From a virus, in IMG/VR virus record IMGVR_UViG_3300042565_000887, positions 1 through 28,762 of that record: DNA of 28,762 nt; one strand, given 5' to 3'. A program made the translations under genes and the position numbers. Positions 1 through 8,091 of the stretch are shown in pieces (positions within the stretch are counted from its first letter, which is position 1; each line of letters starts with the position of its first letter). The notes under the pieces are model-generated. The model searched no databases. It was given only the letters and a program-made list of their open reading frames with translations, and was not told where the DNA came from.

Positions 1-1659
1 ATCGCTCATGCCGTCCGACTGTAATGCAGGAAGCATTGAATTAGGCTTTACCGGTTTAATCTTGATTCCTTTTATAGTAGCAAGATCAAACATGCGAGCC
101 GTAATTTCAGACTGATCTTTAAGCTTGCCAGCTTTTACTTCACTTTCAATAGTGCGGCGAATCTCGCGCTGGATTGCAGCCGCCTTTTCAATCGCCACCT
201 TGTCAGGCTCAGTCAATGGAACCGGCTTGCCTTCGTTTTCCTTAACGTCTATCTGGCTTTCTCCCCACATCCATCCCGGCTTTGTTACAAATCCAATCTT
301 CTTTGGATCTTGCATCACCGGCTTACCATCCTGCAAAACAGGACGCTCAAGCGGAAAAAGTCCGCCTTGTTTAATTGAGTCTTCCAATTGTTGCATGGCT
401 GGCCCAATGTCAGTTTCAGCCGTTGGCAAGGCTGGATCACGGTCACGACGTTTTGTCAGTTCTGCGCGAAGGTTATCAAGATAAGGACCATCAAAGCGAG
501 CCTCAAAAGATGCCTCCATCTGAGTTGCTGCCGTTATGGCATCGCGAGGATCAACATATTTACCAGAGTCAAACGACATCGCGGCAGTCAATGCGCTTTC
601 AAACTCAGCCGGATCGTTCACACTTCCGGTTGCCAGTGCTGCAATGCTAGCGCGGTCAAAATCTGTCAGACTTGTATCTTGCTGCAATTCTTCCGGCGAT
701 GGGATGTCATGCAACGCAAGACGCTCTTTATATTTATTGACTGCATCACGACGTTTGAACGCCTTGGATTGATAGGCCTCGCGCTCAATATTCACGCGGT
801 CTTGTCCGGTTATTTTGCCTTCACGTTCCTTAGCAACTGCAAGCTCTGCCGCTGTGTCTGGATTGTCATTAGCAATCACCATCAAATCTTGAACTTCTTG
901 CTGCGCTTTTGCGCCATTGATAACGACTTGATTATAGAGATTTGATTCTTCTTTAGATACATCGCCCAATGCAAGCTTTTCGTCGTTGATTTCAGCAAGC
1001 TTTTCAATCGCGGATTTATCTCCATTTTTTACAGCTTGCGCCAATAATGGCACTTGAGCGTTTAAATCAGCAATGCGCTTTCTTTTTACCTCGTCAGCGT
1101 TTTGAGCTTTTAAGTTTGCGCCGACTTCAGGCAAAACAAGCCCAGCGTTAACCGTGGCATCTACATGGTCGTCATAGATTTTAGTGTCGCCAGTATTAAA
1201 AGATTGACGTTTTGCAGCTTCACCTAAAGCATCCATCCTTACGCCTGCTTGCTTAAATGCTTGCGCTTGCACGTTGATCGTCCCGCGAGTCGCCCAGTTT
1301 GACAGGTTATCAGTAAACTGCATTCTTGCTTCAGGCGTCAATTCAGCTTGGTCGAATTGAGCTTTGATGTCGTTCTGCAAACTCTGCCACTTTGGAAGCC
1401 ACTGCTTTTCATCTGGGTTATCCTGCTGAAACGTCGCAAAATCCATCTGCGCTTTGTTCATCGCAAGACTAGCTTCCGTGAGCTTGGTCACATCATTTGC
1501 ACGCTTGGCCTTTTCTGCAATGTCAAAGGCCACGTTGCCTAAATTGCCGATCGCCTTGCCCATACTGGCATTTGTGACGGCTGGAAGGTCGGGCGTGCGA
1601 ATCGTCTGGTTGCCCGTGTTAAGCTGCCCAGGTTCTTGAAGGATTGGAATGCGTGCCAT
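1..1659 (-). CDS. Internal virion protein, gp15/gp16-like (C-terminus beyond window)
   Basis: The reading frame opens with ATG at 1659 and runs 553 codons to the window edge without a stop, so the gene is incomplete. It begins MARIPILQEPGQ and is almost entirely polar and helix-rich (repeated Ala, Gln, Lys, Asp and Glu; stretches such as KAKRANDVTKLTEAS), with no signal peptide or membrane segment. It starts three bases after the stop of the gp14-like gene. In T7-like phages the gene after gp14 encodes gp15, then gp16, which form the ejectosome that crosses the cell envelope during DNA entry. The role is inferred from position and composition; I see no lytic transglycosylase motif in the visible part. 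It could be a gp15-type, gp16-type or fused protein. Confidence 0.7.
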   Translation of the reverse strand, partial: MARIPILQEPGQLNTGNQTIRTPDLPAVTNASMGKAIGNLGNVAFDIAEKAKRANDVTKLTEASLAMNKAQMDFATFQQDNPDEKQWLPKWQSLQNDIKAQFDQAELTPEARMQFTDNLSNWATRGTINVQAQAFKQAGVRMDALGEAAKRQSFNTGDTKIYDDHVDATVNAGLVLPEVGANLKAQNADEVKRKRIADLNAQVPLLAQAVKNGDKSAIEKLAEINDEKLALGDVSKEESNLYNQVVINGAKAQQEVQDLMVIANDNPDTAAELAVAKEREGKITGQDRVNIEREAYQSKAFKRRDAVNKYKERLALHDIPSPEELQQDTSLTDFDRASIAALATGSVNDPAEFESALTAAMSFDSGKYVDPRDAITAATQMEASFEARFDGPYLDNLRAELTKRRDRDPALPTAETDIGPAMQQLEDSIKQGGLFPLERPVLQDGKPVMQDPKKIGFVTKPGWMWGESQIDVKENEGKPVPLTEPDKVAIEKAAAIQREIRRTIESEVKAGKLKDQSEITARMFDLATIKGIKIKPVKPNSMLPALQSDGMSD

Positions 1660-1662
1660 AAA

Positions 1663-2331
1663 TTACAGTCCTGCTGGACGTTGTGAAACTGTGCGCGGCT
1701 GGTAGCCCGCTGGTATTGTAGATGCACCACCCGCCGCTTGAGGCCGTGTTGACCATGACTGATAAGCCTGCCCGATTGTTGATCCAATATTGCCGATGGC
1801 CTGCCCTGTGGCGTCGCTGCGAATGCCTGCCGCTGTTTGCTGGCCCATCTGGAGTGTGGACGTTCGCTGATAGGCAAGTTGCCGTTGAGACAATTGATTG
1901 ACGTATTGCTGATCTGCTAGCTCTGTTTGCTGCTTAGCCCAGGTATCAGCTTCTAATGCAAGGGACGATCCAGTGCCAAGCATTGCGCCGCTGCCGGCCA
2001 TTGCCGCGAGTTGCGTCGCCCTTTGCCTGCGTTGCTCCTGCACAAGACGACGTTGGTTCTCTTGACCCTCAAGTGCCTGCCTTTTGCGCTCTTCGCCGAT
2101 GGCGTCAGCTTGTGCTTGTGCGTTATATTCAGCCTGCTTAGCTGCATTTTGAGCAGAGTCATACTGCATGTATGCAGACGTTCCACCTGCGACAAGCGAC
2201 GTTGCAAGCGATGCCCAAGCTAAGACTGTTGGTGTAATCACATCATTACAAGGCGGACGCGTAGAGCAATGAATGCCAATCGGCCCGCCAGTATTTAGCG
2301 GGATGTAATCAAGATGGTCACGGTATCGCAT
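1663..2331 (-). CDS. Internal virion protein B, T7 gp14-like
   Basis: This 223-residue protein starts with ATG at 2331, inside the last codons of the gp13-like gene (14-base overlap). A frame extension upstream to 2397 is unlikely because it would lie wholly inside that gene. After a polar N-terminus there is one hydrophobic, Ala/Ser/Thr-rich segment (about residues 37-52), then a long Gln/Ala/Glu/Arg-rich helical region (about 55-180) and a Gly/Gln/Pro-rich tail. This is the layout of T7 gp14, a roughly 196-residue ejected core protein that inserts in the outer membrane, and the gene order gp12-gp13-gp14 matches T7. Similarity is by architecture and order, not close sequence identity. Confidence 0.7.
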   Translation of the reverse strand: MRYRDHLDYIPLNTGGPIGIHCSTRPPCNDVITPTVLAWASLATSLVAGGTSAYMQYDSAQNAAKQAEYNAQAQADAIGEERKRQALEGQENQRRLVQEQRRQRATQLAAMAGSGAMLGTGSSLALEADTWAKQQTELADQQYVNQLSQRQLAYQRTSTLQMGQQTAAGIRSDATGQAIGNIGSTIGQAYQSWSTRPQAAGGASTIPAGYQPRTVSQRPAGL

Positions 2332-2734
2332 AAATGGCCTGTGTGCTTGTATGTTCGGACACGCTCCAACCCTCAGAGTTGCGTAGAAACCTAGCAAGCG
2401 GAGTGCGGGTGTATATCCTGACTATCTTATAACTCAAAGGCACGTCATCGCAAGTTCTCAAATTTGAGAGAAAGGAAAGAATTGTCCGCCACAAGATCGG
2501 CCAACCTTTGCGGCATTTCGCGAAGGAAGTGCCCGGCTTAGTGAAAAGATTGTCTAGCGAGGCAATCGGACATCCAAACGCCAGATACACAAAACACACG
2601 GCAAAAGGCCCGCTTTCATCCTCGACGATAAAGCCATTCGGGCTAAGAAGCTGCGGGATCATAGCCATGTCGCGAGCTTTAGCCCACTCTTCAATAAGCG
2701 GGAAATCTTCGGGAGTATAAGCTCGTATCGTCAT
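2318..2734 (-). CDS. T7 gp13-like internal virion protein with GNAT-like fold
   Basis: The chosen start is ATG at 2734, giving 138 residues, the same length as T7 gp13. It begins MTIRAYTPEDFPLIEEW; T7 gp13 begins MMTIRP. Both show a hydrophobic beta core and a late RFL segment (here LARFLRNSEGWSVSEH; in T7 HIRFLKTIGAVFHEE). The opening and the late segment also fit the acyltransferase (GNAT) fold, but no convincing acetyl-CoA loop (Q/RxxGxG/A) is present, so a structural rather than enzymatic role is likely. AGGA lies about 9 bases before the start, within a small hairpin (2735-2760). A longer frame to 2818 would run into the gp12-like gene and is rejected. An operator-like palindrome lies inside the gene at 2455-2470. 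Confidence 0.7.
   Translation of the reverse strand: MTIRAYTPEDFPLIEEWAKARDMAMIPQLLSPNGFIVEDESGPFAVCFVYLAFGCPIASLDNLFTKPGTSFAKCRKGWPILWRTILSFLSNLRTCDDVPLSYKIVRIYTRTPLARFLRNSEGWSVSEHTSTQAIYAIP
2455..2470. promoter_or_regulatory. Operator-like palindrome, site 1 (TTCTCA-AATT-TGAGAG)
   Basis: A 16-base near-perfect palindrome matching the pattern TTCTCA-N4-TGAGAA found at four other places in the window. It lies inside the gp13-like gene, about 125 bases before the gp14-like start. A weak promoter-like pair, TTGCGA and TATAAG 16 bases apart, follows on the minus strand. Binding protein unknown. Confidence 0.4.
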
Positions 2735-2760
2735 GTGATGATTTCCTATCAGTTCATCAC
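2735..2760 (-). promoter_or_regulatory. Start-site hairpin with ATCATCAC leader and SD in loop
   Basis: Directly before the start codon of the gp13-like gene the mRNA reads GTGATGA, a 12-base loop holding TAGGAA, then TCATCAC touching the ATG. The two arms (2754-2760 and 2735-2741) are exact complements. The Shine-Dalgarno-like AGGA lies in the loop. The right arm is the same ATCATCAC word found before five other genes. Function is not known; it could tune initiation. Confidence 0.5.
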
Positions 2761-2775
2761 GATTTGATATTAAAG

Positions 2776-5517
2776 TCAAGTTCCTGCGCCTGAAATGCCA
2801 TCTGTAGCCACCTCGCATAGCATGGCCGTCACGTTAAACGGCCAAGGATGTCTGGATGCTACCGTAATATCAACAGCATCGCCCCAATCGCCAACGATGG
2901 ACTGAGCTTTAGTCTGACCTGTTTTGACAATTCTAGTCGAACTTGTGTTTCGTAAAACAACTGAAGACAATGGAAATTCATCCATGTCGTCATATTCAAT
3001 GGCGGTAAAATTGCTGAAATCAGCCTCAAGAAAATTAGTGCCCTCAGTTGGTCGAAAAAACACGTTACCGTATTTTGACTGAAACAATCTAAATGAAACT
3101 CGGGAAATGCGCCACTTATTCATCTGCGCCGTCCCGCTTTGCGTGTTTACCTCAAAACGATTGGGCATTATGAATGCTGAATACGGGACTCCGACAACAT
3201 ATGAACCTGACGATATGTTTCCGCTTACCACGGCATTCCCGCTAGAAACAGTCACTTCAAATGGACTGCCATCAGAATTGAGTATGGTTTGACTGTTTAT
3301 TAACGTCGTAAAAACAACCTTTTCGTCGTTTAAGTGAGTGCCGACATTAAATGTCGTTTGATTTAAACCTGCATTGTAAGTCCCAATCAAAATACGCCAT
3401 GAATCGCTAAACGTGCCTGAATAGCTTTTATATGATGTCGTTAATTCACTTCCAACAATAGACTCCAACGAATAAAAATATGTGGAGCTGGAATATGATT
3501 CCATCAAAAACACTAACGAGTCTTTTGTGTCTGTATCGCTTGTGCCGACGACGCAGAGTCCTTCAATCTCTCGACTGCCGCTTCCAAAGTTGTGCCGATG
3601 CCAAGCCGTTACGTTGTTTTCTCGGTCATAAGTAAAGCCCGACAATTCGCCACCAGCATGAACAAACCACAAAGTTGGATCAGGACATTGACTGTAAACC
3701 ATGTCCGTAATCGTGCCCGATGATGTCGGGATATGTTCAGCGAGCAAAGACATATTAGGCGCTGAATAACCGTCCTTTTCAAAGACATAGGCAAACTCAC
3801 GGAGCTTGTCATCTCCGGTTAACCATAGCAAGCCATCGCCAGATAAGACAGGTTGCAACGGAGATGATCCATATCGGCTCCATCTGCGAAGCCTTGCGTT
3901 GCTTGGCGTTAATGCGCTGTCCTGATCGCCGCTATCCATTGTCCATTCTTCGCCAGTTGTGCCAATCACAAGCGTGCGTTTGAAGCTGGAAATCCATTGA
4001 ATGCGATTGGCCTGCGTTGCCGCTAGCGTTAAATCCAATGCTGAAGTGTCCAGAGATCCGGTCAAGAATGTGTAAAAATCCGAAATCTGACTGCCCCAAA
4101 TTCGAGTAGGATACAAATCGGTGCTGGCAAAAAATAGCCTGTTATCATGGAAAGCGCACGTTCTTGGATAACCGCGAGTCACAGAAAACGCACCCTTGCG
4201 CCAGACCGGAAAAGTAAAGCCTATGACTTCATTGGGAATGAGAGAATCAACGGCTAGCTTTGGAATACCTCTGACCTGAGTTGTCGATACGTAGCTTTGA
4301 ATTTGAAAGGGAATGTCCAATTTACCAGAAACCGGCTCAATGGTCATTCGTGCGTCGTTGGCATTTGTTCCCGTGCGAATAGCCACCATTCGATACCAGC
4401 CGCCAGTGTTTGGAGCCTCTGCCGTATAGCTAATTGTTCCATCAAGACTGCCACCAACTGACCACTCGCGAATGTTCGTGAAGTTTATGCGGTCTAAAGA
4501 TTCCTGAAGCTGAATGACAGTCCCAGACGGCGCAAAGCCAATTGCCCAGCTTGTTCGCGCAACGTAGGAACCTTGAATGAAAATAGCTGCGGTGGTTGTT
4601 GTCGCTGGAGCCGTGGCAATAGGCTCAGTTGCAATTCTTCCACTTGAACCTGGAGACAATAGCCAAGTGCTTTCAACTTCATTAGCGTCAAATACGGCAG
4701 AACTGGAAATAAGCCTGTAATCTGTGATTGTAATCAGCACCCATTGAGCGCCAGTTCCTGGCCTGTTTGCGCTCGTTGCAGTATTGGCCGTAATACAAAA
4801 GTAATTGCTTCCAAAATACTCTGTGACATCGCCAGCTACGTAGGCAGTATCCACATTCCACGGTTTCTGATACGTAGCCTTATCCCATTTTGCAGCGGTA
4901 AACGAAACGTCCGAGTTTGCCGTCTTGCATCGGTAAAGATCGTTCAAATACAAGACGAAGTTGCCCACTGAATAACTTGTTGCCGTCACCCAATCGTTTG
5001 CGTCGTATTCCAGCATCATCGTCACCGCATCACTTGGAGGATCAAGGGCGGGAGCAAACTGAAACGGCACGTCAGTAAATGACCAAGTGCCATCATTGGC
5101 GCGTGTAATGATCTTAGGATGTTTAGTCGCAACTGTCAGATACATCACGTCATTGAGCTGGATGTGATGAATGGCGCGGATTTCTGCTTCTGTGTAATCC
5201 GTCGTTAGCGTTGCAATTAGTGTGAATGTTCCAGTGTCATAAGACCACACCTTTATGGCGTTTGTTTTGAATCCCAAAACAAAGTTAACATTGGACGATC
5301 GACGAAAAGCAATAAGTCGGAAACAATTAGTCACGTCAGAATCTGACAATCCAAACTTAGTCCCAGGACGCTTGAACGCTCCGCCATAAGGACGCACAAT
5401 GAAGTTTTCCAAGACTCTGCACCCAGTCGCGTATTTCTCCGAGTCCGTGCGCCCGTCCATGATAGGCGACATCTCGCCGCCATTGAACACTGATTTGATC
5501 GTTTGGAATTGAGCCAT
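2776..5517 (-). CDS. Tail tubular protein B, T7 gp12-like, with two CBM-like modules
   Basis: A 913-residue protein. Its N-terminus (FNGGEMSPIMDGRTDSEKYA, then CRVLENFIVRPYGGAFKRPG, about residues 11-52) is the conserved opening of podovirus tail nozzle proteins of the gp12 family. The body is beta-rich (RDNRLFFASTDL-type propeller strands around 450-700), as expected for the nozzle propeller. Two consecutive modules at about 176-212 and 220-262 look like family 5/12 carbohydrate-binding modules: each has an aromatic start, a xYxxGDxV-type core (YSVGNFVLY, YVAGDVTEY), a YxC strand and a closing Trp. These may touch surface sugars. The start lies four bases downstream of the gp11-like stop. 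Confidence 0.85.
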   Translation of the reverse strand: MAQFQTIKSVFNGGEMSPIMDGRTDSEKYATGCRVLENFIVRPYGGAFKRPGTKFGLSDSDVTNCFRLIAFRRSSNVNFVLGFKTNAIKVWSYDTGTFTLIATLTTDYTEAEIRAIHHIQLNDVMYLTVATKHPKIITRANDGTWSFTDVPFQFAPALDPPSDAVTMMLEYDANDWVTATSYSVGNFVLYLNDLYRCKTANSDVSFTAAKWDKATYQKPWNVDTAYVAGDVTEYFGSNYFCITANTATSANRPGTGAQWVLITITDYRLISSSAVFDANEVESTWLLSPGSSGRIATEPIATAPATTTTAAIFIQGSYVARTSWAIGFAPSGTVIQLQESLDRINFTNIREWSVGGSLDGTISYTAEAPNTGGWYRMVAIRTGTNANDARMTIEPVSGKLDIPFQIQSYVSTTQVRGIPKLAVDSLIPNEVIGFTFPVWRKGAFSVTRGYPRTCAFHDNRLFFASTDLYPTRIWGSQISDFYTFLTGSLDTSALDLTLAATQANRIQWISSFKRTLVIGTTGEEWTMDSGDQDSALTPSNARLRRWSRYGSSPLQPVLSGDGLLWLTGDDKLREFAYVFEKDGYSAPNMSLLAEHIPTSSGTITDMVYSQCPDPTLWFVHAGGELSGFTYDRENNVTAWHRHNFGSGSREIEGLCVVGTSDTDTKDSLVFLMESYSSSTYFYSLESIVGSELTTSYKSYSGTFSDSWRILIGTYNAGLNQTTFNVGTHLNDEKVVFTTLINSQTILNSDGSPFEVTVSSGNAVVSGNISSGSYVVGVPYSAFIMPNRFEVNTQSGTAQMNKWRISRVSFRLFQSKYGNVFFRPTEGTNFLEADFSNFTAIEYDDMDEFPLSSVVLRNTSSTRIVKTGQTKAQSIVGDWGDAVDITVASRHPWPFNVTAMLCEVATDGISGAGT

Positions 5518-5521
5518 GAGA

Positions 5522-6394
5522 TTATTCAGTTATGCCGCCAGTCCAGTAACCGCCCATTCGAGCCGAGATGACTTGTGAATCGTTGAACGGTGGAATGCGC
5601 CGCGCTTTGCCCTCGTTTGAATCGCGAGCCTTAACAGGTGGCGCTACTGCCTTTTCGTAAAACTGCCGCATTTGTTGCGCCTGCCCTGATGCGCCTTGTG
5701 TATCCTGCGCGATGCAAGAGGCAAGCAAAAATGAGAATGCCGTTACAAAATCAGCCGGATAATCGGTCACGTCTGTGATTCGCTGAATGTATTTAAGATT
5801 GATCGTTTCCTCATCGGTAAGGATCAGCCCTTTCTCAACGGTAAAATCAGCGCCCGCATCTTCCATCTGCCCGCCGCCTGCATTGAGCGAAATTACGCGC
5901 AAGCAATCAGCCGGTGGCGTGTGCTGAAAGTCCCAGTCAAACTGTGGAATGCCGACGACGCTGCCCGTGTCATTTGTGTAAGTGCCAGCAAACACTGATT
6001 CGTTGAGCGTAAAGTTATTGTTGTCGATGCGAGTCACATACCATTGACCATTTGCGACGGTGACGCCCACCACGTCCTTAACATAAACGCGATCACCAGT
6101 GACGTAACCGTGAGCCGTAAGCGTAATCTTAACCAGCCCGCCTTGATTGGTAACTGCCGCGCCCGTTAGCGTTTGATAGGTGACAGTCTGCCGCTTTCTA
6201 GCTGTGGCAAAATTCCATGGATGAGCGCGCAATGCCTCATCAAGTGCCGTATAAACTGGCGTTCCTGCGTCTGGATTATACCACTTCCGCAAGCTTGCCG
6301 CTTGTTGAGTCGTGTCAGTGGAAAGCGCAGTCAGCGCCCTTCCACCAAGATGGGCAATTGCAAGGTTTGCGATCTCTGTAGCAGTAGCGGCCAT
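5522..6394 (-). CDS. Tail tubular protein A, T7 gp11-like, with inserted beta domain
   Basis: A 290-residue protein; T7 gp11 is 196. The N-terminal part (EIANLAIAHLGGRALTAL, later ALDEALRAHPWNFATARKR) is the signature of the gp11/gp4 tail adaptor family that joins portal to nozzle. The C-terminal helical part (YPADFVTAFSFLLASCIAQ, then the helix before GKARRI) completes the fold. Between them, at about residues 86-140, sits an extra domain with TAHGYVTGDRVYV, NGQWYVTRIDNNNFTL, which matches the FCCH-like beta module often inserted in phage virion proteins. That insertion explains the extra length. The gene follows a terminator-like hairpin, so it may be read from a new promoter or by read-through. 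Confidence 0.87.
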   Translation of the reverse strand: MAATATEIANLAIAHLGGRALTALSTDTTQQAASLRKWYNPDAGTPVYTALDEALRAHPWNFATARKRQTVTYQTLTGAAVTNQGGLVKITLTAHGYVTGDRVYVKDVVGVTVANGQWYVTRIDNNNFTLNESVFAGTYTNDTGSVVGIPQFDWDFQHTPPADCLRVISLNAGGGQMEDAGADFTVEKGLILTDEETINLKYIQRITDVTDYPADFVTAFSFLLASCIAQDTQGASGQAQQMRQFYEKAVAPPVKARDSNEGKARRIPPFNDSQVISARMGGYWTGGITE

Positions 6395-6410
6395 AATGGT
6401 AATGATTCAA

Positions 6411-6447
6411 GAAAAAGGGAGGCCCCTTAATACACAAGGAGCCTCCC
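6411..6447 (-). terminator. Intrinsic terminator-like hairpin after candidate decoration gene
   Basis: On the minus strand a 7-base stem (GGGAGGC, 6441-6447, with GCCTCCC, 6417-6423) encloses an inner CCTT/AAGG stem and is followed by TTTTTC. It lies in the gap between the stop at 6468 and the gp11-like start at 6394. It probably reduces downstream transcription of tail genes relative to capsid genes. Confidence 0.75.
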
Positions 6448-6467
6448 GAGGTCAACCAACGGGAAGG

Positions 6468-6935
6468 TTAATTCCAGTCCACGTATTCGATCTCAAAGTA
6501 GAGAACGACTGAAGCCGTGACCGTATTAGCGGAGGCAATGGTCACGATGACGGCGCTATTGTCAGTGGTGACAGTAGGAGCCAAGTCAGCGGCGGTGCCA
6601 GCAACGGCAGAACCAAAGCTAATAGTGCCACCGCTCGAGAGAACGATGCCATCAGCGTAAAGGTCTGCATTGGAGCTTGTGCCGATGTCAAGCGTGAGCG
6701 TGGTGCCAGGATCAACGCATGAAACCGCTGAACCTGCCCGAGAAAGCGAAGCGCCTTTAGGAAGGTAGCAGAGATTAAACGTGTCGTTCGCAGCTTCACT
6801 TCCGGTGGTGGTATAGGAAGCGCGGAGCTTCTTAACCGTGCCGCCAGTAGCGCCAGTGCGGTTTGGACGTTCGGAGCCATCAAGGAGGGCGGCAGCTTGT
6901 GCCGTGAAGAGTGAGGAGTCAGTAAGAGCAGCCAT
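6468..6935 (-). CDS. Small virion protein, candidate capsid decoration protein
   Basis: A 155-residue protein, start ATG at 6935 (MAALTDSSLF). The frame extends upstream to 6992, but that part overlaps the terminator hairpin and is unlikely to be translated. The sequence is Ser/Thr/Ala/Gly-rich with alternating hydrophobic strands and no charged helices, which suggests a beta-sandwich (last strands VTASVVLYFEIEYVDWN). It lies between the major capsid and gp11-like genes and is flanked on both sides by terminator-like hairpins, so it belongs to the most highly expressed zone. Position and fold suggest a head decoration or fibre protein. I do not recognise a named family. Confidence 0.7.
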   Translation of the reverse strand: MAALTDSSLFTAQAAALLDGSERPNRTGATGGTVKKLRASYTTTGSEAANDTFNLCYLPKGASLSRAGSAVSCVDPGTTLTLDIGTSSNADLYADGIVLSSGGTISFGSAVAGTAADLAPTVTTDNSAVIVTIASANTVTASVVLYFEIEYVDWN

Positions 6936-6960
6936 AAGAGTATTTTTTGAGGGTAAAGGT

Positions 6961-6990
6961 TTAAGAAAGGGGCGGTTTTTACACCGCCCC
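6961..6990 (-). terminator. Intrinsic terminator-like hairpin after major capsid gene
   Basis: On the minus strand GGGGCGG (6984-6990), loop TGTAAAAA, CCGCCCC (6969-6975), followed by TTTCTT. The stem begins 12 bases past the capsid stop. It may be a partial terminator, like the one after T7 gene 10. Confidence 0.75.
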
Positions 6991-7002
6991 AATCAGTTCA
7001 GG

Positions 7003-7902
7003 TTATGGAGTTTCGTCGCTGTAAAGACGCACAACCTTTTCGTTTTCAGTGCGAACGGCACCGAGCATCATGGTTGAGCGAATCTGAAGAGCGTGACGAC
7101 GCTGTGGCAGGATGTCCATGCGAGTCTGACGGTCGCTCATGGCGAACTTGATGGCAGACTTGTGGAAGGCGAAGCAGCTACGGATGTCAGCAACACCGGA
7201 AACGGTGCCAACTGGCAGGCGCTGAGACTTCAGGAATTTGAATCCGAGGAAGGTGTCAACCTTGCCATCAACCAGAGCTTTGACCGTGTTGAAGTCAGCG
7301 CTTGTCAGGTTGGTGTCGCGGAGGAGATCTTGCTCTTGCTGCGCGCCGATGACGATGTAACGCTCGGAATCAGGCACCTCGCTCACGTCCATGAGATACT
7401 TGGCGCGGCGCAATTTTGCGAGCGTCATACCAATGGAAGTTGGAGAGCCAGTCTCAGCGTAGTTGGCAGCGATGGATTGACCGCCTGGGAAGCTGTCAGT
7501 CGTGGTGCCGTCTTCGCCGATGTAGCGGGTAGCATCAAAGGCGCTGATGATCACGTCATCGGTGGCGCGGTTGAAGGCCATCGCGTGGCTTTGAACTTCG
7601 TCAGAAGTTGGCAGAACGATGGTGCCAAGGAAATGCTTGTCCCATTCGTCAAAGGTCGTAACCTTTTCCTTCGGACGTTGGGTGAGCCAATACTTGGAGC
7701 CGTCGAACTCGCCGTCTGGAGTGTCGCCCTTACGGGTAAGGATGTCTTGTGCCTCGCTGTCATTCAGGAGGTTGAACCATTTCTTTTTGCCGGTGAAATC
7801 GGCGCGAGTAATGGAGCCAAGCAAACGGGAGTCCATCTGCTGGAGAACTTGGTCGAACGATGTCTGAAACATCGTTGGGTAGAAGGTATCAATAGTAGCC
7901 AT
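7003..7902 (-). CDS. Major capsid protein
   Basis: A 299-residue protein starting MATIDTFYPTMFQTSF. It is preceded by a scaffold gene and followed by a terminator and a candidate decoration gene, the standard place for the main head protein. Features fitting an HK97-type fold are the helical start, the acidic loop (GDTPDGEFDG), a long helix (LAKLRRAKYLMD, about residues 161-172), the ERYIVIGAQQEQDLL strand-helix and the late segment FAFHKSAIKFAMSD. It closes with a membrane-free basic and aromatic end (VRLYSDETP). A 189-base non-coding leader with an operator-like palindrome precedes it, consistent with separate strong control. An antisense 277-codon open frame is a shadow. Confidence 0.87.
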   Translation of the reverse strand: MATIDTFYPTMFQTSFDQVLQQMDSRLLGSITRADFTGKKKWFNLLNDSEAQDILTRKGDTPDGEFDGSKYWLTQRPKEKVTTFDEWDKHFLGTIVLPTSDEVQSHAMAFNRATDDVIISAFDATRYIGEDGTTTDSFPGGQSIAANYAETGSPTSIGMTLAKLRRAKYLMDVSEVPDSERYIVIGAQQEQDLLRDTNLTSADFNTVKALVDGKVDTFLGFKFLKSQRLPVGTVSGVADIRSCFAFHKSAIKFAMSDRQTRMDILPQRRHALQIRSTMMLGAVRTENEKVVRLYSDETP

Positions 7903-8091
7903 ATTGGCAGGGAATTAGAGAGGTGAAGTTGAGCCGCCCTTGTGAGCGACTGAGGAAGTATCGTGTCTTCCCGGTTCTTCGGTTCTCCGCTGTTTGCGGG
8001 CCTATGTCCGGCATACAGCTTATCCTTGCGGGGCCGTTGTTACCCTAGATTCTCACATCTGAGAAAAGATGCAAGCGCAAAATGACGCCAA
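7903..8091 (-). promoter_or_regulatory. Non-coding leader of the major capsid gene
   Basis: This 189-base gap has no plausible gene. It holds the palindrome at 8050-8065, a small CCGC-AAACA-GCGG hairpin (7987-7999), a duplicated GAACCG word near 7974-7985 and two GGCCC(C)GCAA words. It is the largest gene-free interval in the window, at the head of the capsid transcription block, so it probably carries a late promoter and a structured 5' leader. I cannot identify a clear -35/-10 pair. Confidence 0.5.
8050..8065. promoter_or_regulatory. Operator-like palindrome, site 2 (TTCTCA-CATC-TGAGAA)
   Basis: A perfect 6+6 inverted repeat with a 4-base centre. It is the best match to the family of sites at 2455, 9106, 12462 and 17599 and lies in the gap upstream of the capsid gene, about 150 bases before its start. 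A recurring perfect palindrome in a gene gap suggests a dimeric DNA-binding protein. Confidence 0.5.

Noticed and set aside
388-945. A 185-codon plus-strand frame near the left end
   Set aside because: It lies wholly opposite the long internal virion protein frame, which is complete over 553 codons and fits the gene order.
2318-2734. Calling this gene an acetyltransferase enzyme
   Set aside because: The fold hints at GNAT, but the acetyl-CoA loop is missing and length, opening residues and position match T7 gp13.
7093-7926. A 277-codon open frame on the plus strand opposite the capsid gene
   Set aside because: It is the mirror of the well-supported capsid gene, has no coding neighbours on that strand and no recognisable protein features.
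7903-8091. A tRNA or known riboswitch in the capsid leader
   Set aside because: No cloverleaf, CCA end or familiar aptamer core could be drawn; only short hairpins and repeats are present.
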